Shown here one piece after another: positions 9,352 through 17,926 of a stretch of 56,900 nt of DNA. Made by a program: the position numbers and the translations under genes. Source of the DNA: Streptomyces californicus (GTDB lineage Bacteria > Actinomycetota > Actinomycetes > Streptomycetales > Streptomycetaceae). The notes under the pieces are model-generated. The model made no database searches and was not told where the DNA came from. It was given only the letters and a program-made list of their open reading frames with translations. The DNA is taken from NCBI RefSeq assembly GCF_000717645.1, contig NZ_JNZZ01000034.1, forward strand, positions 1 to 56,900. The letters are read 5' to 3'. Every line of letters begins with the position of its first letter. The stretch's first letter is position 1.

Positions 9352-10110
9352 CTAGAACCGGCGCACCCACTCCACGGCCTCGTCGGGCGTCGCGGCCACC
9401 GGCACCCCTTCCGGCACCGGTGGCCGCCGCACGACGACGACGGGGATCCCGGCTTCGCGGGCGGCGGTGAGCTTGGGGGCGGTGGCGTCCCCTCCGCTGT
9501 CCTTGGTGACGAGGACGTCGATCCGGTGGCGGCGCAGCAGCTCCCGCTCGCCCTCCAGCGTGAACGGCCCCCGGTCGAGCAGGACCTCCATCCGGGCCGG
9601 GCAGGGCGGCTCCGGCGCGTCGACGGACCGCACGAGGAACCACAGCGCGTCGAGGTCCGCCCCCGCGAAGGCGGCGAGCCCCATCCGCCCGGTGGTGAGG
9701 AAGACCCGCTCGCCGAGTGCGGGCAGCAGCCCGGCGGCCTCGGCCAGCGATCCGGTGGAGTGCCAGTGGTCACCGTCCTGGGCGACCCAGCCGGGCCGGC
9801 GGAGGGCGAGGAGGGGAACATGGGCCAGGGCGGCGGCCTCGGCGGCGTTCCGGCTCATGGCGGCGGCGAAGGGGTGGGTGGCGTCGATGAGGGCGTCCAC
9901 GTCGTGCTCACGCATCCACGCGGCGAGCCCCTCGGGCCCGCCGAACCCGCCGACGCGCACCTCACCGGGGGGCAGCCGGGGGGCGGCGACGCGCCCGGCG
10001 AGCGAGGTGGTGACCCGGACGCTCCGGTCACCGGCCAGGCTCTCGGCCAGCCGGCGCGCCTCGGTCGTACCGCCCAGAACAAGAACACGCACGGCAGCAG
10101 GCACAGGCAT
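9352..10110 (-). CDS. cobK: Precorrin-6A reductase CobK
   Basis: 252 residues. CobK/CbiJ reduces precorrin-6A to dihydro-precorrin-6 with NADPH. The N-terminal nucleotide-binding loop VLVLGGTTEARRLAE (residues 9-23) and the family motif ALIDATHPFAAAMSRNA (about residues 74-90) are intact. The ATG at 10110 is used here; GTG codons two and six residues further in are alternatives. It is divergent from cbiD with only 17 bp between start codons, so any shared promoter must overlap one or both genes. Confidence 0.94.
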   Translation of the reverse strand: MPVPAAVRVLVLGGTTEARRLAESLAGDRSVRVTTSLAGRVAAPRLPPGEVRVGGFGGPEGLAAWMREHDVDALIDATHPFAAAMSRNAAEAAALAHVPLLALRRPGWVAQDGDHWHSTGSLAEAAGLLPALGERVFLTTGRMGLAAFAGADLDALWFLVRSVDAPEPPCPARMEVLLDRGPFTLEGERELLRRHRIDVLVTKDSGGDATAPKLTAAREAGIPVVVVRRPPVPEGVPVAATPDEAVEWVRRF

Positions 10111-10127
10111 CGGAACGGACTCATCTC

Positions 10128-11330
10128 ATGAACGCTGAGGCGCGGGGCGCGGACGGCAGCGGGGCGGGCACGGCGGGCGGAGGCACCGGCGCGGCGGGCG
10201 GGGAGGCGCGGGGCGGTCGCAGTGCCCAACTCAAGCACACCGGTCTGCGCCCCGGCTGGACGACCGGCGCCTGTGCGACGGCGGCGACGACGGCCGCGTA
10301 CACGGCGCTGCTGACCGGCGACTTCCCGGACCCGGTGTCCATCACGCTGCCGAAGGGCCAGACGCCGGCGTTCGCGCTGGCGGTGGAGGAGCTGACACCG
10401 CAGGGGGCGAGCGCCGGGGTGGTGAAGGACGCGGGCGACGACCCGGACGTGACGCACGGGGCGCTGGTGCGATCGACCGTACGGAGGCTGCCGCCGGGTT
10501 CCGGCGTGGTGTTCCGGGCCGGCCCGGGCGTGGGCACGGTCACCCTCCCCGGCCTGCCGCTGGAGGTCGGGGAGCCCGCGGTGAACCCGGTGCCGCGCCG
10601 GCTGATGCGCGAGCACGTGGAGCGGGTGGCGGCGGAACACGGCGCGGCGGGCGACGTGGAGATCACGGTGTCGGTCGACCACGGCGAGGAGATCGCCCGT
10701 TCCACGTGGAACGGCCGCCTGGGCATCCTGGGCGGCCTGTCGATCCTCGGCACGACGGGCGTGGTCGTCCCCTACTCCTGCTCGGCCTGGATCGACTCGA
10801 TCCGCCGGGGCGTGGACGTGGCGCGGGCAGCGGGTCTGACCCACGTGGCGGGCTGCACCGGCTCGACGTCGGAGAGGACGGTGGTCGCGGAGTACGGTCT
10901 GCCGGACATCGCGCTCCTGGACATGGGCGACTTCGCGGGCGCGGTCCTGAAGTACGTACGCCGTCACCCGGTCGACCGCCTCACGGTCTGCGGCGGCTTC
11001 GCCAAACTCTCCAAACTCGCGGCGGGCCACCTGGACCTCCACTCGGCCCGCTCCCAGGTGGACAAGCCCTTCCTCGCCGACCTGGCCCGCACGGGCGGCG
11101 CGGACGAGGACCTGGCCTCCCGCATCGCCACCGCCAACACGGGCCTGGAGGCCCTGCGCCTGTGCGAGGCGGCGGGCGTCCCCCTGGGCGACCTGGTGGC
11201 GGCCCGCGCCCGCGACGAGGCCCTGTCGGTCCTGCGCGGCGCCCCGGTCGCGGTGGACGTGATCTGCGTCGACCGGGCGGGGGCGGTGGTGGGGCGCTCC
11301 GTCCGCCCCTCCGTCAACGGACCGACGTAG
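10128..11330 (+). CDS. cbiD: Cobalt-precorrin-5B C1-methyltransferase CbiD
   Basis: 400 residues. CbiD transfers the C1 methyl of the corrin ring with loss of the acetyl fragment in the anaerobic route; aerobic organisms normally use the unrelated CobF here. Family motifs are LRPGWTTGACATAA (about residues 41-54), GCTGSTSERTV and CGGFAKLSKLAAGHLDLHS. About 35 Gly/Ala-rich residues precede the conserved domain and no later start codon is available. Finding CbiD in a cluster with CobG is the notable point. About 220 bp of non-coding DNA separates it from the next gene. Confidence 0.94.
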   Translation: MNAEARGADGSGAGTAGGGTGAAGGEARGGRSAQLKHTGLRPGWTTGACATAATTAAYTALLTGDFPDPVSITLPKGQTPAFALAVEELTPQGASAGVVKDAGDDPDVTHGALVRSTVRRLPPGSGVVFRAGPGVGTVTLPGLPLEVGEPAVNPVPRRLMREHVERVAAEHGAAGDVEITVSVDHGEEIARSTWNGRLGILGGLSILGTTGVVVPYSCSAWIDSIRRGVDVARAAGLTHVAGCTGSTSERTVVAEYGLPDIALLDMGDFAGAVLKYVRRHPVDRLTVCGGFAKLSKLAAGHLDLHSARSQVDKPFLADLARTGGADEDLASRIATANTGLEALRLCEAAGVPLGDLVAARARDEALSVLRGAPVAVDVICVDRAGAVVGRSVRPSVNGPT

Positions 11331-11549
11331 CCGGCCGCGCGGAACTGCGAGGGATTCCGGAGGTTCTCCAGCCCGGAACCCGCGCACCACTGCCCGTCCG
11401 CACCTGCACCCCCCTCCGAGGAGGAGTGCGTCAACTCGACGCGTGGATGAACTCGTTGGTGACTTCGCCGACCGGGCCCCCGTACGTCTTGTTGGAATCG
11501 TTCGACAACCGGCCGTAGTGGGCGATCGGTGAAGGGCGGAGGGAAGACG

Positions 11550-13070
11550 ATGAGCACTGCTCGGACGGAAGCCGGTGGCGAGAGTTTCGTCCCCGAGATC
11601 AGCACGGTCGCGGGGACCGGGACCGCGGGGTTCAAGGGGGACGACGAGCCGGCCGTCGCGGCGCAGTTGAATCGTCCGTACGGCATCGCGCTGGACGGTT
11701 CCGGCAGCCTCTACTTCTCCGACTACAACAACCACCGGGTCCGAAAGATCAGCACCGACGGGAAGATCCGCACGGTCGCCGGCGCCGGGGCGGGTTACCG
11801 GGGCGACAACGGCCCTGCGGTATCGGCTCAGCTGAACTGTCCGCGCGAGGTGGCGGTGGACGCCGCGGGCAGCGTCTACGTCACTGACGCCGCCAATCAC
11901 CGGGTCCGGGTGATCACCACCGACGGGAAGATCAACACCGTCGCGGGTACAGGCACCGCGGGGTTCAGTGGTGACGGGGGCCCAGCCGACAAGGCCCAGT
12001 TGAACTACCCGTTGGGGGTGACGGTGGACAGCACCGGCGCCCTGTACATCTCGGACCACAGCAACAACCGGGTCCGGAAGGTCGGGGCCGACGGGAAGAT
12101 CAGCACGGTCGCGGGGACCGGGGCGGCGGGGTTCAAGGGAGACGACGGCCCAGCGGCTTCGGCGCAGTTGAACCGCCCGTACGCCTTGGCGGTGAGCCCC
12201 GAGGACGTCCTCTACATCACCGACGGGAACAACCACCGGGTCCGCAAGGTCGCGGCCGACGGGACCATCAGCACGGTCGCCGGCAAGGGCACCGCGGGGT
12301 TCAGCGGCGACGGCGGTCCGGCGACCTCTGCCCAGCTGAACCTGCCCCTGGGGATCGTGGTGGACAGCACGGGGAACCTCTACATCTCCGACTACCACAA
12401 CCACCGCGTCAGGAAAGTAACGCCGGACGGCGAGATCACCACGTTCGCCGGCAAGGGCACCGCGGGCTTCGGCGGCGACGGAGAACCGGCCGCAGCCGCC
12501 CAGCTGCACCATCCGTTCGGGCTCGCCGTGGACTGCGTCGACACCCTCTACATCGCCGACCACCTCAACAACCGGGTCCGGAAGGTCGTCTCCGAGAAGA
12601 TGGCCGGGCTGCCCGAGTCGGGCACGGTGGTCTCCTGGTCCAACGTGCGCAGCAGGCTGCGGATGGGGGTCCTGCGGGAGTCCACTGCGGACGGGGCCGA
12701 GATCCATCAGGCACTCGCCTCCCCCAGGGCTCACCAGCGGTGGCGGCTGATCGCGTCGGGCCAGGACGACGGCGAGGTCCTGTACCGGATCGAGAATCTG
12801 CGCAGCGGCAAGGTCCTGGAGGTCGTCGGAGGAGGCACCGTGGACGGGGCGGTGGTCGCACAGCGCGCCTACGGGGGCAGCGACGCCGACCACCAGCTGT
12901 GGAGGTTGATTCCGGTGGGTTCGGGGACCGACACTCCGCAGGTGTACGAGATCGCGAACCGCAACAGCGGTCTGCTTCTTCGCGTCGACACCAACGCCCC
13001 TACGGTGATCAAGCAGTACGGCGCGCAGGGCGACCACCGCGGCCGGCAGTGGCAGCTGTTGCCCGCGTGA
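11550..13070 (+). CDS. NHL-repeat beta-propeller with C-terminal ricin-type lectin domain
   Basis: 506 residues from an ATG preceded by GGAGGGAAGACG. Residues about 18-345 are six near-regular copies of a ~54-residue NHL repeat, each running TVAGxGxAGFxGDxGPAxxAQLNxPxGxxVD then LYxxDxxNxRVRK, so a closed six-bladed propeller is expected. The last ~150 residues resemble a ricin B beta-trefoil with RWRLI, QLWRLIP and RQWQLLP (QxW-type repeats). No signal peptide or membrane helix is visible. Binding to sugars or proteins is likely; the ligand is unknown. It is the first gene of the accessory island and ends at a strong bidirectional hairpin. Confidence 0.88.
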   Translation: MSTARTEAGGESFVPEISTVAGTGTAGFKGDDEPAVAAQLNRPYGIALDGSGSLYFSDYNNHRVRKISTDGKIRTVAGAGAGYRGDNGPAVSAQLNCPREVAVDAAGSVYVTDAANHRVRVITTDGKINTVAGTGTAGFSGDGGPADKAQLNYPLGVTVDSTGALYISDHSNNRVRKVGADGKISTVAGTGAAGFKGDDGPAASAQLNRPYALAVSPEDVLYITDGNNHRVRKVAADGTISTVAGKGTAGFSGDGGPATSAQLNLPLGIVVDSTGNLYISDYHNHRVRKVTPDGEITTFAGKGTAGFGGDGEPAAAAQLHHPFGLAVDCVDTLYIADHLNNRVRKVVSEKMAGLPESGTVVSWSNVRSRLRMGVLRESTADGAEIHQALASPRAHQRWRLIASGQDDGEVLYRIENLRSGKVLEVVGGGTVDGAVVAQRAYGGSDADHQLWRLIPVGSGTDTPQVYEIANRNSGLLLRVDTNAPTVIKQYGAQGDHRGRQWQLLPA

Positions 13071-13071
13071 A

Positions 13072-13115
13072 CGCACGAGTGGCCAGGGGCGATGTCGCTC
13101 CTGGCCACTCGTGCG
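13072..13115. terminator. Bidirectional terminator hairpin, 16-bp perfect stem
   Basis: CGCACGAGTGGCCAGG (13072-13087) is perfectly complementary to 13100-13115 around a 12-base loop. The stem begins one base after the NHL-lectin stop codon and ends seven bases before the stop of the convergent gene, so it probably terminates both. No T-tract, as is common in Streptomyces. Confidence 0.85.
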
Positions 13116-13122
13116 CGGGAAC

Positions 13123-13623
13123 CTACTGGGGGTCGGAAGGCTTCTCGGCGGAGGCTTTGGGTGCCTTGGGGGGCTGTTCGGCCTTGGGCGATGCCGGGGT
13201 GTCGGGAGCCTTGAAGTCGTCCCTCTTCGGTGCCCGCAGGTCCTCGTCCTTCTGCAGGTCGCCGTACTGCTTCACTGTCTCGCTGGACTTGTCCATGCCG
13301 GCGGCCGCGGCCGTGGAGACCGATCCGGGGTCCTGGGCGTAGGCGGCCTGGGTGCCGGCGGAGTCCTGGGTGGTCTGGATGAAGGAGGCGAGAAAGCCCA
13401 GGATGGCCCGGGCTTCGGGCGCCTGTTCCCGCACGGTCTTCGCCCGGTGTGAAGCGCCGTGGATTCCGCTGGTGAACAGGCTCGTCGTCGTGTCGTCGTA
13501 CGTGTCGTCGTCGGCGTCCTCGAAGTCGACGTCCGCTCCCGGTTGCGGCTTGTCGCGGTCGGTGGTCACCGAGAAGAGCCCCGCGCCCGTTCCCGCGGAG
13601 TCGAAGACGTTTTTGAACACCAT
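13123..13623 (-). CDS. Hypothetical 166-residue acidic/Ala-Lys-Pro-rich protein
   Basis: Starts MVFKNVFDSAGTG at the ATG at 13623, with GAGGTG five bases upstream; a GTG three codons earlier overlaps that site and is less likely. An acidic stretch (DVDFEDADDDTYDD) is followed by a helical middle containing TVREQAPEARAILGFLASF and a Pro/Lys/Ala-rich tail. No signal peptide or membrane helix. The family is not recognised. It lies 40 bp downstream of the putative pore-forming gene on the same strand and probably shares its transcript, so a partner or chaperone role is possible but unproven. Confidence 0.7.
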   Translation of the reverse strand: MVFKNVFDSAGTGAGLFSVTTDRDKPQPGADVDFEDADDDTYDDTTTSLFTSGIHGASHRAKTVREQAPEARAILGFLASFIQTTQDSAGTQAAYAQDPGSVSTAAAAGMDKSSETVKQYGDLQKDEDLRAPKRDDFKAPDTPASPKAEQPPKAPKASAEKPSDPQ

Positions 13624-13663
13624 GGTTGTCACCTCTGGTCGTCGTGGCGGTGTCGCCCGCTGG

Positions 13664-14758
13664 TCAGGGCGCCTTGTACAGATCTCGGTCGCTGTCGGTG
13701 AGGCTCTCTCCGTCGAACATCGTGTGGTGGACCTCCAGGGCGGAGACGACCTCGGCCAGACCCGTCATGCGGAAGCCGCCGCCGGCCAGGTCGAGGTCAG
13801 CGATGTCGCGGGCGACCAGCTCGTCGAGACCGGGGTGGTCGCCCGCCTGCGGGGGAGAGAGGACGGCCACCGGCACCGCGTACTTCACCGCGAGCAGCCC
13901 GGAGAAGGTCACCGGGATCTCGTAGGTGTACTGCTTGAGGGCACGGCGCTGGGTGACCATGGTTTCCACGCGGGAGCCTGGCGGGACCTTGCCGGAGATC
14001 TGCGACTTCGACGCCCAGCTGGTGGTCAACGAACCGCCGACGGAGGCCGCGATCCCCAGGGCCAGCGCGGCGTTGAGCGCGGCGGTGCCGGAGGCGCTGC
14101 CCGTGGTGGTGAAGTCCACCGAGCCGGCCAGCGAGGTCGAGGCGGAGTTCGTCATTCCGTTGGCCACCGAGGTGTCGACGGTGTTGGCGTTGTCCACCCC
14201 CACGCTGTCCTTGCTGTTCTTGTTGGTCACCGTGTTGGCGTTCTTGTTCGCCATCTCGTTCTTGAGCTGCGTCCCCAGCTGTCCCTGCAGGTTCAGGCCG
14301 AGCTTGTTCTGCAGTTGCAGCTGGAGCTGGGCGCTGACGCTGCCGCCGAAGGTGAGCTTGGAGTCTCCCGAGAGTGACCAGGTGGCCCCGTTCGACACGG
14401 TGAAGTCGACGGAGTCGGTGAAGGTCATCTCGGACTGGCTGCGATTGACGTAGGTGCGTGAGGAGAACGAGTCGGGCGGGGGCTGGGTGATGTTGCGCCG
14501 TTCCTCGATCAAGGGCTCGCCGAGGTTCATGTAGGCGAGCCAGCCCAGCCCGTACGCCGTGCCGGGGAAGGAGCCGAAGCTCGACTTGTTCACGGAGAAG
14601 CCGACGGGCTTGTGCCGCACCCCGTAGTCGTCGACGTAGACCAGGTTGGGGTGGTCCAGGATGGCCTGCCAGGTCTGCTCGATGTTGAGTTCCCGCAGGT
14701 TCTTCTTCGTCAGCGGCCGGCGCTTGGCCCGTTCCAGGTTGTACGCATTGGAAGGCAA
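13664..14758 (-). CDS. Putative aerolysin-like (ETX/MTX2-type) beta-pore-forming protein
   Basis: 364 residues from a TTG at 14758 preceded by GAGGA. The region from about residue 105 to 300 is Ser/Thr/Asn/Gly-rich with alternating polar and apolar residues (VDFTVSNGATWSLSGDSKLTF, then AALNAALALGIAASVGGSLT). It closes with a strand block starting VPPGSRVETMVTQRRAL near residue 257 and IPVTFSGLLAVKY. That order (amphipathic insertion strands, a PPGS/PPGT turn, paired strands) is what aerolysin/epsilon-toxin proteins show. This is a fold-level resemblance, not a confident family match. No signal peptide. An in-frame ATG at 14953 with a strong GGGAGGTGCG site would add 65 residues, but third-position GC is low there. 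Three lectin-like genes flank it. Confidence 0.6.
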   Translation of the reverse strand: MPSNAYNLERAKRRPLTKKNLRELNIEQTWQAILDHPNLVYVDDYGVRHKPVGFSVNKSSFGSFPGTAYGLGWLAYMNLGEPLIEERRNITQPPPDSFSSRTYVNRSQSEMTFTDSVDFTVSNGATWSLSGDSKLTFGGSVSAQLQLQLQNKLGLNLQGQLGTQLKNEMANKNANTVTNKNSKDSVGVDNANTVDTSVANGMTNSASTSLAGSVDFTTTGSASGTAALNAALALGIAASVGGSLTTSWASKSQISGKVPPGSRVETMVTQRRALKQYTYEIPVTFSGLLAVKYAVPVAVLSPPQAGDHPGLDELVARDIADLDLAGGGFRMTGLAEVVSALEVHHTMFDGESLTDSDRDLYKAP

Positions 14759-15154
14759 TTTCTGTCCTCGACTGATCTGGCCGAAACCGCACTGGGTGAA
14801 ATGGCAAAAAATAAATTCGCACACGCTCCGACAAGCGAAGCTAGCAGCGGCTCCATCACCCGAGAAGGCCACTCCTCGTATCGCACTCAAACGGGTGATC
14901 AAGAATTCCCGGCGAACCTGATTCACCCGATCGATGACCTCACAGGAGTTCATCGCACCTCCCTGACCTCGAAAGTTGCCACTTTGGGCGTATTTACTCC
15001 GATCGCACATTCGCTTATGAAGCTGAACCGATCGCGGGCGGTGGAGCTTTTGGTAAGAGCGCGTGATAAACCACTTCACTGAGCGCCTAAGGCGTTGTTC
15101 TCCTCATCAAGAACAGGCGAGGTTTCCACGTTGTATACCCAAGAGCGCACGGCG
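14759..15154. other. AT-richer divergent intergenic region of the lectin/pore island
   Basis: About 395 bp between the divergent pore-former and lectin-like genes, visibly poorer in GC than the surroundings (for example the A-rich stretch around 14800-14815). It must hold both promoters. On the minus strand it contains a strong Shine-Dalgarno/ATG pair at about 14953-14965 in frame with the pore-former. I could not fix -35/-10 boxes with confidence. Confidence 0.55.
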
Positions 15155-15850
15155 ATGGCGAATTTGGTGGTCGGTGGCCCGGTAGCGGTGAACAGCTACG
15201 ACAACGCGATCGTCGCCGCGCTGGTCGAGAACCGGCCGGTCATGCTCGTCCACGCCTTCAACGGCGGTTACCTCCGGCCCGCGGAACTGGCGGCGAGCAG
15301 CCACGACAAGGGCGTCAAGCTGGCCACCGCGCTCGACCCGGCCACCAAGGACGCGCAGGGCCACCTCTGGCACATCACCCCCGGAGGCTTCTTCGGGCAG
15401 CGCCCGCTGTACTTCATCGAGAGCGCCGCGGGCCAGGTGACGCCCCCGCCCGCCGGCACGGCCGACGCGGCTGCCGGCCGCGGTGACGACGGAGCGCCGA
15501 AGCCGCAGCGCAGGCGCGTCACCGTCCACCAGGACGCCCCGCAGAGCACGGCCGACACCCTGCAGGTTGGTCTGCCCGCCAAGGTGGCCGACAAGTGGCG
15601 CGGGAAGAACGGGGCGGTGGAGGACACCCAGCTGTGGGTCGTCACGGTCACGCCGTGGGGCGGGATCACCTTCGTGCCGATCACCCACCCCGACGCCATC
15701 CTCGGGTTCAAGGACCACACGGTGGCGAAGGACAGCGAGGCGCGGCTCACCTACAACTGGGGCGGGGACTTCACCGGCACGGTCATCAACACGTTCTACC
15801 CGCGGCTGCCCAACGAGTGGGACGTCCCTTACCACCACGTCTTCACGTGA
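15155..15850 (+). CDS. Hypothetical lectin-like protein (231 residues)
   Basis: Starts MANLVVGGPVAVNSYDNA at 15155; an in-frame ATG at 15095 would add 20 residues. Segments LRPAELAASSHDKG, HLWHITPGG and TQLWVVTVTPWGG resemble beta-trefoil or other lectin-like strands, with a basic Pro/Gln/Arg linker in the middle (PKPQRRRVTVHQ). No signal peptide or membrane segment. It precedes the ricin/FG-GAP gene by 67 bp on the same strand and the two probably form an operon. The family assignment is tentative: the resemblance to ricin-type domains rests on short W-containing motifs only. Confidence 0.65.
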   Translation: MANLVVGGPVAVNSYDNAIVAALVENRPVMLVHAFNGGYLRPAELAASSHDKGVKLATALDPATKDAQGHLWHITPGGFFGQRPLYFIESAAGQVTPPPAGTADAAAGRGDDGAPKPQRRRVTVHQDAPQSTADTLQVGLPAKVADKWRGKNGAVEDTQLWVVTVTPWGGITFVPITHPDAILGFKDHTVAKDSEARLTYNWGGDFTGTVINTFYPRLPNEWDVPYHHVFT

Positions 15851-15917
15851 GCCGCGGCCACCATCGCGCCACACCTGTCCCGAGCCGTCGCACCACCCGC
15901 CCGGAAGAGGCACCACC

Positions 15918-17750
15918 ATGCCCGTGCCCACGCAAGAACTGAAGTTGGAGATCGTCAACGCCGCCACAGGCCAGCCCCTCGGCGCCAAGGCCGTACCGGG
16001 AGCGGACGGGGCGCTCGTCGTCCGCGACCACCCCGAGGGCGGCCCGCGCCCGCAGCAGTGGCGCCTCGTCCCCGCCCCGGGTCCGCAGGACGAGCCGACG
16101 TACGTGATCCGCAACGCGGTCAGCGGCAAGGTGCTCGACGACCCCGCCGCCGCGGACCGCGGCATCCGCCAGTGGGATGCCGCGGCCAACAGGAGGAGCC
16201 AGCAGTGGCACCTCGTCCCCGTCGACGGCGAAGCGGGTCACTACGTCATCGAGGGCGCGGCCGGTGGAACCGTTCTCGACCTCGCCGAACCCGGCCCTGA
16301 CGACACCCGGATCGTCCTGGGCGAGTACGACGACAGCGCGCGGAGCCAGCGATGGCTCCTGCTACCGGCAGAGCCGGAGCGCATCAGCGACCTCGTCCTG
16401 TCCTGGGCACCGCTGGGCCACTGGAACAGCCGCCGGTCCTGGCGGCTGACCCACGACAGGACCGCCCTGCGGCCGACGGCCGACGCGACGCCCTCCTTCA
16501 GCAACGTACTGCTGGTCCTGGAGAAGTTCGGCAGCGACCAGGACGCCGGCGGGTGGAAGACCGACAGGCCCGACCGCCGTCCTGCCGGCCAGGCGGGCTG
16601 GTGGTCGGGGCTGGGCGACCGCTTCCTCGCCGACACCACCGGAAGGGGGATCGCGGACATCGTCGGGCTGAAACCCGCGAAGGGGGCGGTCACCTGCTCC
16701 AGCCGAGGGGACGGGACGTTCGAGGACGAACGGGTTCTCCACCCGCCCGCGCCCTCCGCCACGCCCAAGGATCTGTGGACACTCGCGGACCTCGCCGGCG
16801 AGAGCCGCCCCGGCGTCGTCGTGCTTGCCGCCGACGGGGTCCGGGTGTCCACCCAGGACGAGGGCGGCACGTTCGCGCCGGCCGGCGGCGAACTGGTCCT
16901 GAAGGCGTTCGGCCACGGCCCACAGGCCGGCAGTTGGCTCGCCGACAAGCACCCCAGGTTCCTCGCCGACACCACCGGCGACGGCAGGCTCGACGTCATC
17001 GGCTGCCACGACGACGGCCTCTGGGTATCCCTCCAGGACGACGACGGAAAGTTCGCACCACTCCCCGACGAGCCCGCCCTCCGGGCGTTCGGCCACAGCG
17101 AGGAGGCCGGCGGCTGGCTGGTCGACAAGCACCCCAGGTTCCTCGCCGACACCACCGGCGACGGCAGGCTCGACATCGTCGGCTGCCACGACGACGGCCT
17201 CTGGGTATCCCTCCAGGACGAGGAAGGGACCTTCGCCGAACCCCTCTACGTGCTCGACGAGTTCGGGGTCGATCAGGGGTGGAGCTCCCCCGACGAACAC
17301 CCCCGGTTCCTTGCGAGGACGACCCGCGACGGCGCGGTGGACATCGTCGGCTTCGGTCCACAGGGCGTGGTCGTCGCCCGCGGGCGCGGCGACGGCACGT
17401 TCGAACCGGGCAAGCTCGTCCTGAACGACTACGGGCAGGCCCAGGGGTGGACGGGCGGGAAGCACCCCCGCCTCCTCGCCGACACCACCGGCGACAAGAA
17501 CCCCGACGTCATCGGCTTCGGCAACGAAGGCGTCTGGGTGTCGCACAACAAGGGCGACGGCACCTTCGAACAGGCCCAGTTGGTCTGCCGCGGATTCGGG
17601 TACGACGAGGACGCGGGCGGCTGGCGGGTCGACCGCCATTCACGCTTCCTGGCCGACATCACCGGCGACGGCCGCGTCGACATCGTCGGCTTCGGCGGCC
17701 CGGGCGTACACGTCGCCCGTAATCTCTTCCGCCGCTTCAGAACCCGGTGA
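15918..17750 (+). CDS. Ricin-type lectin fused to FG-GAP/VCBS repeats
   Basis: 610 residues from the ATG at 15918. The first ~155 residues form a ricin-like beta-trefoil with three QW motifs (QQWRLVP, QQWHLVP, QRWLLLP). From about residue 235 to the end are at least six FG-GAP/VCBS-type repeats built around RFLADTTGDGRLDVIG, whose DTTGDGxxD loops look like the calcium-binding DxDxDG-type sites of that family. A beta-propeller is expected. No signal peptide, unlike most FG-GAP proteins, which are secreted. Two adjacent repeats are almost identical in DNA. Likely a carbohydrate- or surface-binding protein; partner unknown. Confidence 0.85.
   Translation: MPVPTQELKLEIVNAATGQPLGAKAVPGADGALVVRDHPEGGPRPQQWRLVPAPGPQDEPTYVIRNAVSGKVLDDPAAADRGIRQWDAAANRRSQQWHLVPVDGEAGHYVIEGAAGGTVLDLAEPGPDDTRIVLGEYDDSARSQRWLLLPAEPERISDLVLSWAPLGHWNSRRSWRLTHDRTALRPTADATPSFSNVLLVLEKFGSDQDAGGWKTDRPDRRPAGQAGWWSGLGDRFLADTTGRGIADIVGLKPAKGAVTCSSRGDGTFEDERVLHPPAPSATPKDLWTLADLAGESRPGVVVLAADGVRVSTQDEGGTFAPAGGELVLKAFGHGPQAGSWLADKHPRFLADTTGDGRLDVIGCHDDGLWVSLQDDDGKFAPLPDEPALRAFGHSEEAGGWLVDKHPRFLADTTGDGRLDIVGCHDDGLWVSLQDEEGTFAEPLYVLDEFGVDQGWSSPDEHPRFLARTTRDGAVDIVGFGPQGVVVARGRGDGTFEPGKLVLNDYGQAQGWTGGKHPRLLADTTGDKNPDVIGFGNEGVWVSHNKGDGTFEQAQLVCRGFGYDEDAGGWRVDRHSRFLADITGDGRVDIVGFGGPGVHVARNLFRRFRTR
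16943..17221 (+). repeat. Two near-identical ~99-bp direct repeats within the FG-GAP gene
   Basis: 16943-17041 and 17123-17221 match except at the GTCATC/ATCGTC codons, at an offset of exactly 180 bp (60 codons, one repeat blade). The match extends to synonymous sites, indicating recent duplication or gene conversion of a blade. Confidence 0.9.
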
Positions 17751-17926
17751 CCCACAAGCACGTCACCTGTGGGCAGCCGCTGCTCGGAGCTGCCTGACGA
17801 AGGAACTCGGACCGCGGCCTCCGGCGCGCTGACCCCGCCCGCGCGGACCGTACGCTCCCCGGGCCGTACGGCCCCCGGGTTCCGCCCGGCCCCGGGCCCG
17901 TTCCACAGTGGAACCCCCGTTGTGCC

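Noticed and set aside
9855..13076. Long minus-strand open frame covering cobK 5' end, cbiD and the NHL gene
   Set aside because: Antisense to well-supported genes. Its apparent internal repeats mirror the NHL repeats, and there is no start signal or family resemblance.
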